DNA of 64,000 nt from assembly GCF_017942085.1 (NCBI RefSeq), contig NZ_JAGKSP010000002.1:124001-188000 (forward strand), read 5' to 3'. The notes beneath the pieces are model-generated. The model searched no databases. It was not told where the DNA came from and saw only the letters and a program-made list of their open reading frames with translations. Origin of the DNA: Paenibacillus lignilyticus (lineage in GTDB: Bacteria > Bacillota > Bacilli > Paenibacillales > Paenibacillaceae). Shown one piece after another: positions 34,557 through 43,314 of the stretch. The number at the start of each line of letters is the position of its first letter. Position 1 is the stretch's first letter. A program made the position numbers and the translations under genes.

Positions 34557-35474
34557 TTAAATGCCTGCACCCAAATCATAAGGCGTTTGCTGATAAACGT
34601 AGTAATTCAGCCAGTTCGAGAACAACAGATTGGCATGTGCCCTCCAGCTCGACAGCGGAATCTTCGACGGATCGTTGTTTGGATAGTAGTTCTTCGGTAA
34701 AGCAATATCCATTCCTTTTGCAACGTCGCGATCGTATTCGGCTTTGAGAGACAACGGATCATATTCCGAATGGCCGGTAACGAATACTTGTCTTCCGTCC
34801 TTGGAAGCGACCAGATAAACGCCGGCATCCGGCGATTCAGACAGAATATCGAGATCCCCGATATTGGCGATATCCTCGCGGCGGACTTCCGTATGACGCG
34901 ACTGCGGAACAAGGAACAGCTCGTCAAAGCCACGTACAAGAGGAACATTGCGCTTCTCGACCGTATGCGGGAATACGCCGAACACCTTATCCGGCAGCTC
35001 GTATTTGGGAATGCCATAGTGGTGATATAATCCCGCTTGTGCGCCCCAACAGATATGGAAGGTTGACGTTACCCGACGAGCCGACCAATCCATAATGTCC
35101 TTCAGCTCTTCCCAATAGTTGACCTCTTCGAATGGAAGCGTCTCTACAGGTGCGCCGGTAATAACCAAGCCATCATAATACTCGTGCTTAATATCTTCGA
35201 ATGTTTTGTAAAACGACTCCAAATGCTCGGACGACGTATTCTTGGATGTATGGGTCCGAGGATGAAGCAGCACCACTTCCACCTGCAGCGGCGTGTTCCC
35301 GATTAAACGGAGCAGCTGCGTTTCGGTCGTTTCTTTGGTTGGCATTAAATTGAGAATAGCTATCCGCAGCGGGCGGATATCTTGATGATAGGCTACGCTC
35401 TCATCCATTAGAAAGATATTCTCATCAGTTAGAACATCTTTCGCAGGCAATTGGTCCGGTACTTTAATTGGCAT
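34557..35474 (-). CDS. metA: Homoserine O-acetyltransferase (MetA family)
   Basis: A 305-residue MetA-type acyltransferase. [18 protein letters not shown], the nucleophile region [13 protein letters not shown] (Cys142) and [12 protein letters not shown] and [11 protein letters not shown] are conserved. MetA in Bacillus uses acetyl-CoA; succinyl use cannot be excluded from sequence. It activates homoserine for MetI. It is first in the operon, behind a SAM-I riboswitch; AGGAGAG lies before the ATG. Confidence 0.93.
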   Translation of the reverse strand: MPIKVPDQLPAKDVLTDENIFLMDESVAYHQDIRPLRIAILNLMPTKETTETQLLRLIGNTPLQVEVVLLHPRTHTSKNTSSEHLESFYKTFEDIKHEYYDGLVITGAPVETLPFEEVNYWEELKDIMDWSARRVTSTFHICWGAQAGLYHHYGIPKYELPDKVFGVFPHTVEKRNVPLVRGFDELFLVPQSRHTEVRREDIANIGDLDILSESPDAGVYLVASKDGRQVFVTGHSEYDPLSLKAEYDRDVAKGMDIALPKNYYPNNDPSKIPLSSWRAHANLLFSNWLNYYVYQQTPYDLGAGI

Positions 35475-35520
35475 GATAATCTCTCCTGTCTGCTTGGATT
35501 GTCACTGAGGCGCGCAATGA

Positions 35521-35690
35521 AAACAGCCCCTCTCCTAAGAGAGGGGCACAAATGTATCGTTCATGCGCCTCTCATCTCTCAGAAACATACGTTTCCGCAA
35601 GAATTAGCACCGTACGTTTACACGCCGGTTGCCGGGCTTCATCGGGCTAGTCCCTCCGCCTGCTCTTGATAAGAAAGCTTGCTTATTTAA
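35521..35690 (-). ncRNA. SAM-I riboswitch (S-box) of the metA operon
   Basis: The minus strand reads CTTATCAAGAGCAGGCGGAG from 35673, then GGACTAGCCCGATGAAGCCCG, GGCAACC, GGTGCTAATTCTTGC and CTGAGAGATGAGAG, the full conserved set of an S-box aptamer. It ends in a terminator, GCCCCTCTC (35526-35534) with GAGAGGGGC (35539-35547), followed by T. S-adenosylmethionine should stabilise the aptamer and stop transcription of metA-metI-metC. Confidence 0.96.
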
Positions 35691-35712
35691 TTAAAGAAAT
35701 ACCTTAGTTCCT

Positions 35713-35741
35713 ACTTTAAATCATTCCTTTATTCCCGTCAA
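35713..35741 (-). promoter_or_regulatory. Sigma-A promoter of the metA operon
   Basis: TTGACG (35741-35736) and TAAAGT (35718-35713) with a 17-nt spacer on the minus strand, just ahead of the S-box. Confidence 0.65.
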
Positions 35742-35831
35742 GGAGCCCCCCTGCCTTCATCGACAAAAAACGCGTAACCATGGGCTTTTCCCTGCATATG
35801 CTGTTACAGAACCATGGACGCTACTTTCTTC

Positions 35832-35861
35832 TTGAATGGAAAGACATTGTCGGAGTATACT
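35832..35861 (+). promoter_or_regulatory. Sigma-A promoter of the corA leader transcript
   Basis: TTGAAT (35832-35837) and TATACT (35856-35861) with an 18-nt spacer. The transcript would start near 35868, giving a leader of about 290 nt. Confidence 0.7.
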
Positions 35862-35867
35862 AGACAA

Positions 35868-36153
35868 GAATTACGCTTTAAGCAGTGAATAATCGACCAT
35901 TAAAGGGGTGTTTACGACTATGGAAGGCGACCCGAGGCCTGCGGGCAACCGCACTGATAACCGGTTTACACGGAAGATAACAGGAAGGCTAACGTCATCC
36001 AACCGTATTCGCAAACGCGCCGCTTCTAGATAGATGGACTAGAGCAAGCAGCACGGCACTGCGCAATACGGTTTGCTTGATGTTGCTTGATTCTGTTCTC
36101 CTCCTCATAGCCGGCATCCGGGAATTACTGCAACAACGAGAGGAGGAACGCGG
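35868..36153 (+). promoter_or_regulatory. Structured leader of corA with anti-Shine-Dalgarno helix
   Basis: Three elements are visible. A 37-codon ORF lies at 35920-36033. AACCGTATT (36001-36009), inside the end of that ORF, is complementary to AATACGGTT (36065-36073). TCCTCCTC (36099-36106) is complementary to GAGGAGGA (36140-36147), the corA Shine-Dalgarno site. TTGCTTGAT is repeated at 36073-36081 and 36083-36091. It does not look like the known M-box or ydaO riboswitches. A translation- or metal-dependent switch on corA is inferred. Confidence 0.6.
35920..36033 (+). CDS. Candidate Arg-rich leader peptide upstream of corA
   Basis: A 37-codon ORF beginning MEGDPRPAGNRTDNRF and ending RIRKRAASR, with nine Arg. 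AAAGGGGTG lies 9 nt before the ATG and a sigma-A promoter precedes it. Its last codons overlap one strand of a long-range pairing (36001-36009 with 36065-36073), so ribosome position could change the fold that masks the corA ribosome binding site. No family is recognised. It may be a leader peptide rather than a stable protein; corA of Salmonella has a leader ORF too, but of unrelated sequence. Confidence 0.5.
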   Translation: MEGDPRPAGNRTDNRFTRKITGRLTSSNRIRKRAASR

Positions 36154-37089
36154 ATGAAAATCCGTCACGTGAATCAAGGTGTTTTCGCACCGGTTGATGA
36201 CATTCAAGCAGCCGTCGTGCCGCCTGCCGAAGGCTTCTACTGGATTGATGCGGATGTAGATGACCTCGCTGTGCTCCAGCCGATATTCGCGCTGCACGAA
36301 CTGGCAGTCGAAGACTGTTTGAGCGAAGAAGAGCAGCGGCCTAAGATCGAAATTCATGAAGGCCATTATTTTATTGTAATTAACAGCATCCGTTTTGACG
36401 ATGAAGAAATTTTTCTACGCGCCTTGAACATTTTTCTGGGCCGCCATTATATTATTACCGTTACGAAACAGAAAATTAACGAGCTTCGCACGTTGAAGCC
36501 GATCCTGCTTGAAGAGCAAGTCAGCCGCCCCGACCGTTTCCTCTATCATTTGGTCGATATCGTCGTTGATAATTACTTCCTCGTGGGCGATCGGATTGAA
36601 GCGCGGATCGAGAGCCTTGAAGAAGATATTCTGGTCAACACGAAGAAATCGCATTTGAACGAAATCATCGGTCTTCGAAGCGAGATTCTCTGGCTCAAGA
36701 AAGTGCTTGGACCTCAGAAGGAACTTATCGCAACGCTCAATAAGAAAGATCTGAAGCTTATTGATGATCAATTGCAAAAGTACTTCAGCGATATCTATGA
36801 GAATGCCGTCAAAATCGCCGAGACCTTCGAGACTTACCGCGATCTGATGGGCAACTTACGAGAGGCTTACCAGTCTTCGCTTGCGAACCGCGCGAATGAA
36901 ATCATGCGCGTCTTTACCGCGCTGACCACGATCTTCATGCCGCTCACCTTCATTACCGGTATTTACGGAATGAATTTCGATTTTATTCCCGGGCTCCATC
37001 TGCACGGCGGCTCTTACTTGCTGCTCACGTTTATGCTCATGCTCGGATTCGGCATGTTCTTCATTTTCCGCAAGAAAGAATGGCTGTGA
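36154..37089 (+). CDS. corA: Magnesium/cobalt transporter CorA
   Basis: A 311-residue CorA. The N-terminal alpha/beta domain and long stalk helix (KKSHLNEIIGLRSEILWLKKVL) are followed by two C-terminal membrane helices. The pore signature GIYGMNF sits at the end of the first helix, and the basic tail FRKKEWL closes the protein. It lets Mg2+ enter the cell as a pentamer. Its ribosome binding site, GAGAGGAGG, can pair with an upstream TCCTCCTC element. It is a single gene with its own promoter and terminator. Confidence 0.95.
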   Translation: MKIRHVNQGVFAPVDDIQAAVVPPAEGFYWIDADVDDLAVLQPIFALHELAVEDCLSEEEQRPKIEIHEGHYFIVINSIRFDDEEIFLRALNIFLGRHYIITVTKQKINELRTLKPILLEEQVSRPDRFLYHLVDIVVDNYFLVGDRIEARIESLEEDILVNTKKSHLNEIIGLRSEILWLKKVLGPQKELIATLNKKDLKLIDDQLQKYFSDIYENAVKIAETFETYRDLMGNLREAYQSSLANRANEIMRVFTALTTIFMPLTFITGIYGMNFDFIPGLHLHGGSYLLLTFMLMLGFGMFFIFRKKEWL

Positions 37090-37097
37090 ATCGTTAA

Positions 37098-37145
37098 CAA
37101 AAAGCTCTCCAGGGACGCACAGCGACCGCGGGAGAGCTTTTTTAT
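37098..37145. terminator. Terminator between corA and the convergent YdjM-like gene
   Basis: AAAAGCTCTCC (37100-37110) pairs with GGAGAGCTTTT (37131-37141), with a 20-nt loop that has inner pairing. T-runs occur on both strands. Confidence 0.75.
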
Positions 37146-37149
37146 TTGC

Positions 37150-37797
37150 TTAACCGAACGGAAGCTTAAAGGTCTTCTTCGTCAGCGGGTACAGCCATTT
37201 GACGCCGCTTGGCGTTAACGTATCCGCAACAAGGTGGGACAGATAACCGCTTATTGCGGTATAGGCGATCCCTTCGATCTCGAGCTGCTGCTCCAGCCCC
37301 CATCCGATCGCTCCCCAAGCAGCCACTGCCCATACGGTATGCGTTAACCCCCGATGATTCAGCCAAGGTACCCATGCCACATAAAGTCCGAGCCCCATCA
37401 GCCAATTATGGCCGATCGAATACCCTGCATAGAGAAGCGCTAATCCAATTGCACTCACGAGCGCATCTCGAATCATGCCATTCCGAGACACCAGCCCCAG
37501 AAGAAACAAGGCCGCCGCGGCAATCGTGAGATAGGGATAAAATTGATCTTCAAGCCAATACCAATATGCCGCTGCGGCTCCTGCTGCAACTCCGCCCCAT
37601 AGCATAAGCGCGCGTATTATCCTCGCCGGCTTGCTAAGCTTGCTGCTCAGCATATTCGTACCATCCAAATCCGCGCTTAAAGCGGAGAATGCCGCAACGA
37701 TGATAAACGCCGCAGCGTTAGTTAGCGTAACGGGATGTGTTGCAGCGGCAACCACCCCGATTGCGACGCCAATGGCCAGATGTGTCGTTCCTTTCAT
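37150..37797 (-). CDS. YdjM-like membrane metal-dependent hydrolase
   Basis: A 215-residue protein with four to six hydrophobic segments and the family's metal-binding residues: MKGTTHLAIG at the start, SADLDGT, LNHRGLTHTVWA and SHLVADTLTPSGVKWLYP. This His/Asp pattern is that of the YdjM/YfhO-type membrane-bound metal-dependent hydrolases; substrates are unknown. The start is ATG at 37797 (GAGGGGG upstream) rather than 37812. It is a single gene convergent with corA. Confidence 0.82.
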   Translation of the reverse strand: MKGTTHLAIGVAIGVVAAATHPVTLTNAAAFIIVAAFSALSADLDGTNMLSSKLSKPARIIRALMLWGGVAAGAAAAYWYWLEDQFYPYLTIAAAALFLLGLVSRNGMIRDALVSAIGLALLYAGYSIGHNWLMGLGLYVAWVPWLNHRGLTHTVWAVAAWGAIGWGLEQQLEIEGIAYTAISGYLSHLVADTLTPSGVKWLYPLTKKTFKLPFG

Positions 37798-37907
37798 ACC
37801 TGCCCCCCTCATTCTGACTGACTATGTTGAATCATTCATCGAACGTCAGTTCGCTTTTCGACTGATTATACCTTCTTTTCCCTCCGCATTCAATAGGAAT
37901 TCCGACA

Positions 37908-37950
37908 TGTAAAAAAGGCATCGCTTGAAGTCCATTCAAACGATGCCTTC
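37908..37950 (-). terminator. Terminator of the MFS gene
   Basis: AAGGCATCG (37915-37923) pairs with CGATGCCTT (37941-37949) plus an inner TGAA/TTCA pairing; the minus strand continues with six T. Confidence 0.8.
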
Positions 37951-37984
37951 GTATGATGGTTGCGAGGAATTGGCAGGCAATTAG

Positions 37985-39259
37985 CTACATAAGTCCCTCT
38001 CCTGCCAGCGCTTCCTTACGGCCTTTGTCTAAATTCACATAATACAGCAGGATGATGCCGATGATGAAAAACGCCAGCAACGCTAATATGCCTAAACGGC
38101 TGGAGCCGGTTATCGTGCCGACGACGGAGAAAACGGCCGGTCCGGCCACGGCGGCGAATTTACTGGATAAGCTCAGGAAGCCGAAAAATTCTGCCGTTCG
38201 CGATGGCGGCACCAATGTGGCATACAGCGATCTTGCCGTCGCTTGGCTCCCTCCTTGCACGAATCCGACCATAATGGCCAGCGCATAGAAGTGGAGCGCG
38301 CTTGTCATGAAATAGCCAAGCAAAACAATCAGCACATATACAAGCAGCGAGCAGTAAAGCGACTTCTTCATTCCGATGCGCGAGGCGAATCGGATGAAGA
38401 GCAGCGTGCTCGGATAGCCGACGAACTGCGTAATGAGCAGTGCAGCTATCAGGTCCATCGTTTCAATCCCGATGCCGCTGCCGTAAATCGTCGCCATGAC
38501 GATAACCGTACTAATGCCATCGTTGAAGAACCAGAAGGATGCCATATACTTAAGCAGCTCCGGATAATGCTTCAACGTCTTCAGCGTATTGCCGATGCGC
38601 TGCATCCCGCGGCGCATCATATCTCCGTAACCGGCAGAGGTTCCTCTGGCCGTTTCCTTCACGTTGCGAATAATCGGAAGTGAGAATAAAATCCACCATA
38701 TCCCAACCGTAACAAAGACGGTCTGTGTAGCGACTGTTTTATTGGGAAACCCCACTAACGACCATTTCTCAATCATCACTAAATTCACGAGCAGCAGCAG
38801 CCCGCCGCCCAAGTAACCCATCGCATATCCTTTATTACTCACCGAATTAAGCGTTTCAGGCGTCGATACCTCCGTAATTAATCCATCATAGAACGTATTG
38901 GAAGCGGCATAGCCGATCGTACCGATAATAACCAATATGGAAGCAAGCATCCAATCATTTGTCCCGACCATCGCCATACAGATCGTTGCAATGGACCCGA
39001 TGAACATGAACACCGATAAGAAACGCACCTTAGATCCTGAGTAGTCCGCAATCGCTCCCATAATCGGGCATAGAATGGCTACGAAAATCATCGCAATGGT
39101 TTGCGTGTACCCCCAGTAATTCTCAGCCGTATTGCCGCTCAAGTCTGCGCCGGCCACCGTTTTGTAGTAAATCGGCATGACCGCGGCCATAATCGTCGTG
39201 ACAAAAGCAGAATTGGCCCAATCATACATCATCCAGCTTCGTACTGCTTTCGGATTCAT
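37985..39259 (-). CDS. MFS transporter, UMF1/Atg22-like family
   Basis: A 424-residue membrane protein with about 12 helices. The N-terminal phrase MNPKAVRSWMMYDWANSAFVTTI is typical of the UMF1 subgroup (related to vacuolar Atg22 effluxers), whose bacterial substrates are not established. SASNTFYDGL-like and QGGSQATARSLYATLVPP segments fit the same group. The start is ATG at 39259 with AAAGGAG 8 nt upstream. It is divergent from a LysR regulator gene, 186 nt away, which might control it. Confidence 0.85.
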   Translation of the reverse strand: MNPKAVRSWMMYDWANSAFVTTIMAAVMPIYYKTVAGADLSGNTAENYWGYTQTIAMIFVAILCPIMGAIADYSGSKVRFLSVFMFIGSIATICMAMVGTNDWMLASILVIIGTIGYAASNTFYDGLITEVSTPETLNSVSNKGYAMGYLGGGLLLLVNLVMIEKWSLVGFPNKTVATQTVFVTVGIWWILFSLPIIRNVKETARGTSAGYGDMMRRGMQRIGNTLKTLKHYPELLKYMASFWFFNDGISTVIVMATIYGSGIGIETMDLIAALLITQFVGYPSTLLFIRFASRIGMKKSLYCSLLVYVLIVLLGYFMTSALHFYALAIMVGFVQGGSQATARSLYATLVPPSRTAEFFGFLSLSSKFAAVAGPAVFSVVGTITGSSRLGILALLAFFIIGIILLYYVNLDKGRKEALAGEGLM

Positions 39260-39369
39260 CCTCTTCGCTCCTTTGTAGGACATGAATTGTCACCTGTAAC
39301 CAACATTCGACAGGATCCATATTGAATCCTGCTCTAACTCACGACGGCTTCCCCGCTGGTTGGTACCTT

Positions 39370-39398
39370 TTGCCGTCGAGCTGATTTTACATTATAAT
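39370..39398 (+). promoter_or_regulatory. Sigma-A promoter of the LysR gene
   Basis: TTGCCG (39370-39375) and TATAAT (39393-39398) with a 17-nt spacer, about 45 nt before the GTG start. Confidence 0.6.
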
Positions 39399-39445
39399 GA
39401 TATATAGCTGTGATAAAAATCTTTAATCGCTAAAGGAGGGATTCC

Positions 39446-40348
39446 GTGAATATTAACCAACTTGAAACGTTGCTAACCATCTCACGCACCATGAGCTTTC
39501 GCAAAGCAGGAGAGCTGCTTAATCTTACGCAGCCGGCTGTTTCTGCTCAAATCAAAAGCTTAGAGGATGAGTTTAAGACGGTTCTAATTGATCGGAATCA
39601 ACCCGTCACATTAACGGACCGCGGACAAGTGTTTCTTGATCACGCCGAGCGCATATTAGCCATCGTAGAAGAACTGAAGCAGAAGCTCTCCGACCTCAGC
39701 CAAACGCCGCAGGGTCATATCGTGCTGGGAACAACCTCTTCGATCGCGATTCAAATTTTGCCTCGGGTGCTGTCTTATTTTCAAAACCAATTTCCGCTAA
39801 TTAAAACAACGATTCACTCCATGCCTTCTTCAGGCGTAATGGCCAGCGTTGAGAATGGCACCGTAGATATCGGCATCACCTATCTGTCGGAACGCAATCC
39901 GAATGTGGAAACATCCATCCTGTACTATGACACCTACGAACTTGTCGTCGCTCCCGAGCATCCGATGAGCCATTTGAAGCATACTACTGTAGAATCGCTC
40001 AAGGACATTCCCATGATTATGCTCTCGCCGGACACATTAGGACGACGTTTTCTGGATCAAATTTTCCGCAAATATAATTTGCACCCGAACATCGTCATGG
40101 AGCTTTCGAGCAGCGAGGAAGTGAAGCGCATGGTCGAGATCAATTTAGGGGCAGCGGTAGTGTCTAAGCTCTCCATTGCCAAAGAGGTGCAGCTCGGAAC
40201 ATTGAAACGGATTAAAGTCAATGAGCTCGATATGAGCCATCCGGTCGGTTTGGTTTATAAGTCGGGACGGTACATCAACTCAGCAATGCAGCAGTTTTTG
40301 AGCGATTTGAAGGGTATGCCCGAAGATCATTTCATTAGCAGCGAGTAG
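39446..40348 (+). CDS. LysR-family transcriptional regulator
   Basis: A 300-residue LTTR. The N-terminal winged helix is MNINQLETLLTISRTMSFRKAGELLNLTQPAVSAQIKSLED, followed by a linker helix and a two-lobed co-inducer domain. The start is GTG at 39446 with AAAGGAGGG 5 nt upstream. It resembles the CysL/YwfK group, but the ligand is not clear. It is divergent from the MFS gene, and a PHP phosphatase gene follows 13 nt downstream, so they are likely one operon. Confidence 0.9.
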   Translation: MNINQLETLLTISRTMSFRKAGELLNLTQPAVSAQIKSLEDEFKTVLIDRNQPVTLTDRGQVFLDHAERILAIVEELKQKLSDLSQTPQGHIVLGTTSSIAIQILPRVLSYFQNQFPLIKTTIHSMPSSGVMASVENGTVDIGITYLSERNPNVETSILYYDTYELVVAPEHPMSHLKHTTVESLKDIPMIMLSPDTLGRRFLDQIFRKYNLHPNIVMELSSSEEVKRMVEINLGAAVVSKLSIAKEVQLGTLKRIKVNELDMSHPVGLVYKSGRYINSAMQQFLSDLKGMPEDHFISSE

Positions 40349-40361
40349 GAGGAGATTCAGT

Positions 40362-41171
40362 TTGAAATTCGACTTACATACGCACCACTTCCGGTGCGGG
40401 CATGCAGACGATAATATCGAGGATTATATCAAGGCAGGCGTCAAGGCGGGACTGGCCGTCATCGGAATTTCAGATCATTCTCCTTATTTTGCCAGCGATC
40501 AAGAACAGCCGAACCCGGGCATTGCAATGGGAAAAAGCGAATTTGCTCGTTATGTAGAAGAAGTGCTGCGGCTCAAAGCCAAGTATGAAGGCACCATCGA
40601 TGTCCTGCTCGGCGTGGAGTCCGATTTCTTCCCTCAGCACGCTCAAGTTTATCGTGATGTGTATGCCGGCTATCCTTTTGATTACATTATCGGTTCCGTC
40701 CACCAGTCGCGCGGGGTCAGCATCTTCAACCGCAATCGTTGGAAGAACCTCTCTGAAGAACAGCAAATCGACGAAAAACGCCATTATTACGAGCTTATCG
40801 GCCAATCCGCCCGCAGTGGCATGTTCCAAATTCTCGGTCATATCGATGCGATGAAGGGCTATTACCCAGCATTCTCCGCCATTGCTGCGGATGAAGCGAT
40901 TGACGATTGCCTTAAACGCATTGGGGAGAGCAGCGTATCCATCGAAATCAACACCTCCGGCAAAACCAAAGATGCCGGCGGCTGGTATCCGTCCGATGCG
41001 ATATTGGAGCGCGCCTTGCATTTTGGTGTAACGGTATCTTTCGGTTCTGATGCGCATAAGCCGAGCCGTGTCGGCGAAGATTGGGAGCTTGTTGCGAAGC
41101 GTCTGAAGGAAATCGGGTTTACGGAATGGTTTTATTACAAGAACAAAAAGCCGGTTCGTGTGGGCCTCTAG
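40362..41171 (+). CDS. hisJ: Histidinol-phosphatase of the PHP family (HisJ/HisK-like)
   Basis: A 269-residue PHP-domain phosphatase. Metal ligands are visible as DLHTHHFRCGH, ISDHSP, GVESDF, IIGSVHQ, LGHIDAMK and SFGSDAHKPSRVGED, the usual HisJ set. Histidinol-phosphatase releases histidinol in histidine synthesis. The start is TTG at 40362 with GGAGG 9 nt upstream. Other his genes are not adjacent, and some PHP paralogues have other phosphate substrates, so the exact role is less sure than the family. Confidence 0.85.
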   Translation: MKFDLHTHHFRCGHADDNIEDYIKAGVKAGLAVIGISDHSPYFASDQEQPNPGIAMGKSEFARYVEEVLRLKAKYEGTIDVLLGVESDFFPQHAQVYRDVYAGYPFDYIIGSVHQSRGVSIFNRNRWKNLSEEQQIDEKRHYYELIGQSARSGMFQILGHIDAMKGYYPAFSAIAADEAIDDCLKRIGESSVSIEINTSGKTKDAGGWYPSDAILERALHFGVTVSFGSDAHKPSRVGEDWELVAKRLKEIGFTEWFYYKNKKPVRVGL

Positions 41172-41325
41172 ATAAAAAAGTGGACCTGCACGCGGCAGGT
41201 CCGAAGTCATATATAATCAAAAGGGGGTCTTGGTTACTATAATACCCCTCCAATATGAAGGAACCGTAACAGAACCATTTCATTTGTGTAACATTTAATA
41301 TTCATCCGGATTGGTGGAAATTGAC

Positions 41326-42240
41326 ATGTGGTTTGCTGCAGCCGTCGGCAGTGCGGTACTGTTCGGGTTGGCTGGCTGGTGGATGAAGGTGTCCCAGATG
41401 CAAAGCGGTTCCTCCGCTTACCTGCTTCTGGGTCTTTATATTTCCGGGACCTGCGGATTTGGCATTCACGCCGCATTGGAGCATACGCTACTGCCGTCGC
41501 TGGCTGATCCACGCGTTTGGCTCGCAGGCTTGCTTATCGGTGCAGGCTCCGCTCTTGGGAACGCGCTCTTCATGAAAGCGTTGGAATGGGGACCTGCCAG
41601 TCTGACATCGCCGCTTACGAACATGAACATTATTCTTGTTATTGCGCTTGGCACCTTCGGCTACAACGAACAACTCTCGAAGACCGAGCTTGGCGGCGTT
41701 CTGCTGCTGCTGTCAGCGGTCGTGCTTGTCTCCGTTCGAGGCAAAGAAAAAGCCTTCCGTATCGCACCGCGTTGGTACTTCTACGTAGGCATCAGCATTT
41801 TGCTGTTCGCGATTCGAAATGGCGGGCTGAAGGTCACAGGTGACCTTGGACTCGGCAGCGCTCCGATCTTATTCGTTGCTTACAGCTTGTCTATTGTATG
41901 GTTTGCCGTTGCTGCGCGCCAAGAGCGAACACGCAGAACTTCACTCGGCAGTTTACGTGCAGGTCATGAAGTCGTTTCAGGTCTCATAAACAAGTCGCTT
42001 CGCGCTGCTTCGATCGGAATGAAATGGGGGCTAATCGCCGGCTTGTTCTCCTATGGCGGATTGCAGCTCTACGCGATCGCGCTCGAAACGGGACGTGCCA
42101 ACATAGCCGGTCCCATCTTTGCCGCCAACAGTTTGGTTGTGGCCGCAGGCTCCATCATCTTATATCGCGAGCGCTTGAACGGCTATCAGTGGACGGCTTT
42201 CGTGCTGACCATTGCCGGACTTATCCTAATACGGCTCTAG
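41326..42240 (+). CDS. EamA/DMT-family transporter
   Basis: A 304-residue protein with about ten membrane helices in two repeats: AVLFGLAGWWMKVS and LTSPLTNMNIILVIALGTFGYNEQLS in the first half, GLIAGLFSYGGLQLYAIALE and FAANSLVVAAGSIILYRERLNGYQ in the second. The two-fold repeat and final Y-R-E-R-L signature fit the drug/metabolite transporter superfamily; the substrate is unknown. GGTGG lies 8 nt before the ATG at 41326; an in-frame TTG at 41311 is a weaker choice. It is convergent with the DUF695 gene. Confidence 0.87.
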   Translation: MWFAAAVGSAVLFGLAGWWMKVSQMQSGSSAYLLLGLYISGTCGFGIHAALEHTLLPSLADPRVWLAGLLIGAGSALGNALFMKALEWGPASLTSPLTNMNIILVIALGTFGYNEQLSKTELGGVLLLLSAVVLVSVRGKEKAFRIAPRWYFYVGISILLFAIRNGGLKVTGDLGLGSAPILFVAYSLSIVWFAVAARQERTRRTSLGSLRAGHEVVSGLINKSLRAASIGMKWGLIAGLFSYGGLQLYAIALETGRANIAGPIFAANSLVVAAGSIILYRERLNGYQWTAFVLTIAGLILIRL

Positions 42241-42249
42241 ATGCTGGTT

Positions 42250-43089
42250 TTATTCGGAGTTGCGTCTCAGAAAAAGTTTGCGCAGCGTTGTTTCAAAGGT
42301 ACTCAGGTTCCGGCGTATGAATCGGCGGAACCGCCCTGCCGCGGACAGCTTCATCACCGAACCCCAGCCATCGTAACGCCCGCCACTGCCTGCCAGCAGC
42401 GAATGAAGCTCACGTACGCGTTCATTGACCGTATCAAGCCGAACGTCCTCGAAACGGCTGATCACGAGCGGATAAGGGTAGCCCTTCTCGGGATTCCCTT
42501 CCTTCTCCTTCTCGATGACATAGCCAAGTCCCTTGAGCATCGACTCAATCTCGCGCCTGTCATCGTCCTCGCGAAATAACAGCCAGTGATACACATTCCG
42601 GGGCTGCCCGATATTATCCCCTTTATGAATAAGCGCATAGATCATCTGTGCATTGTGCACAAACAGCTCCTCTAGCGCATCCGGCAGCATGAACCTATAA
42701 AATTCCCACTGTGGATCCGCTTTGCGATAGACCTGTGCTCGGAAGGGCCAGTTCTGATCCAGCCAAGCATGAATCGCCGGCAGATCGGGGCTCTCCCCCT
42801 TCGTATAATAATAAAACTCCAGCCGCGTCGCGGCATTGATGCGCCCAATATAAATGGCCTCCGCGGTACTTTTCAGCCATTGTTCAAGCTTGGACTCCAA
42901 CTGCTCCAATTGTTTGACAAAATCCCGATTCGAACGATTATGCGCACGAACCGGATATAAGTTAATCGTAATCGAAAGCAGATCCGTGTACGGTGCGAGT
43001 GGCGCGGAGTTTCGAAATCCGACATTAATCAACACGCGCAGCTGCTCCGATTCCGTCCGACGTTCATAAAATCCCCAGTTGTCCGACAT
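42250..43089 (-). CDS. DUF695 protein with RraB-like C-terminal domain
   Basis: A 279-residue soluble protein. The first part (DNWGFYERRTESEQLRVLINVGF) matches DUF695. Residues about 175-225 (HWLLFREDDDRREIESMLKGLGYVIEK) look like the RraB-type fold, a regulator of RNase E, though Bacillus relatives lack RNase E. The C-terminus is strongly basic (RRFIRRNLSTFETTLRKLFLRRNSE). The start is ATG at 43089 with GAGG 6 nt upstream. The function is unknown. It ends 9 nt from the stop of the convergent transporter gene, with no clear terminator between. Confidence 0.72.
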   Translation of the reverse strand: MSDNWGFYERRTESEQLRVLINVGFRNSAPLAPYTDLLSITINLYPVRAHNRSNRDFVKQLEQLESKLEQWLKSTAEAIYIGRINAATRLEFYYYTKGESPDLPAIHAWLDQNWPFRAQVYRKADPQWEFYRFMLPDALEELFVHNAQMIYALIHKGDNIGQPRNVYHWLLFREDDDRREIESMLKGLGYVIEKEKEGNPEKGYPYPLVISRFEDVRLDTVNERVRELHSLLAGSGGRYDGWGSVMKLSAAGRFRRFIRRNLSTFETTLRKLFLRRNSE

Positions 43090-43314
43090 CCGGCACCTCA
43101 ATATCGTGGTATGATAATATTCTATAGCATCTTAGAATTATTTCGGCTATACTTGCAAAGTTAATAAGTTTTTTGGAAAAATACCCCATCCGTATCCAAC
43201 TAACTTAAGTATAGTATATAATGAATGAAAAGCATTTGTCTTCTCTTGGCGAATAGCCCTCCCTTTTGAAAACGTCATGTGCTACAATAGAATCATTGAA
43301 AGTGGGGTGATAAC

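Noticed and set aside
35868-36153. M-box (ykoK) or ydaO riboswitch in the corA leader
   Set aside because: The conserved cores of these classes were not found; the element is reported as an unclassified leader instead.
41182-41202. GGACCTGC/GCAGGTCC hairpin after the hisJ-like gene
   Set aside because: It has no T-run on the plus strand; the A-run points to the minus strand, where no gene ends. Not called as a terminator.
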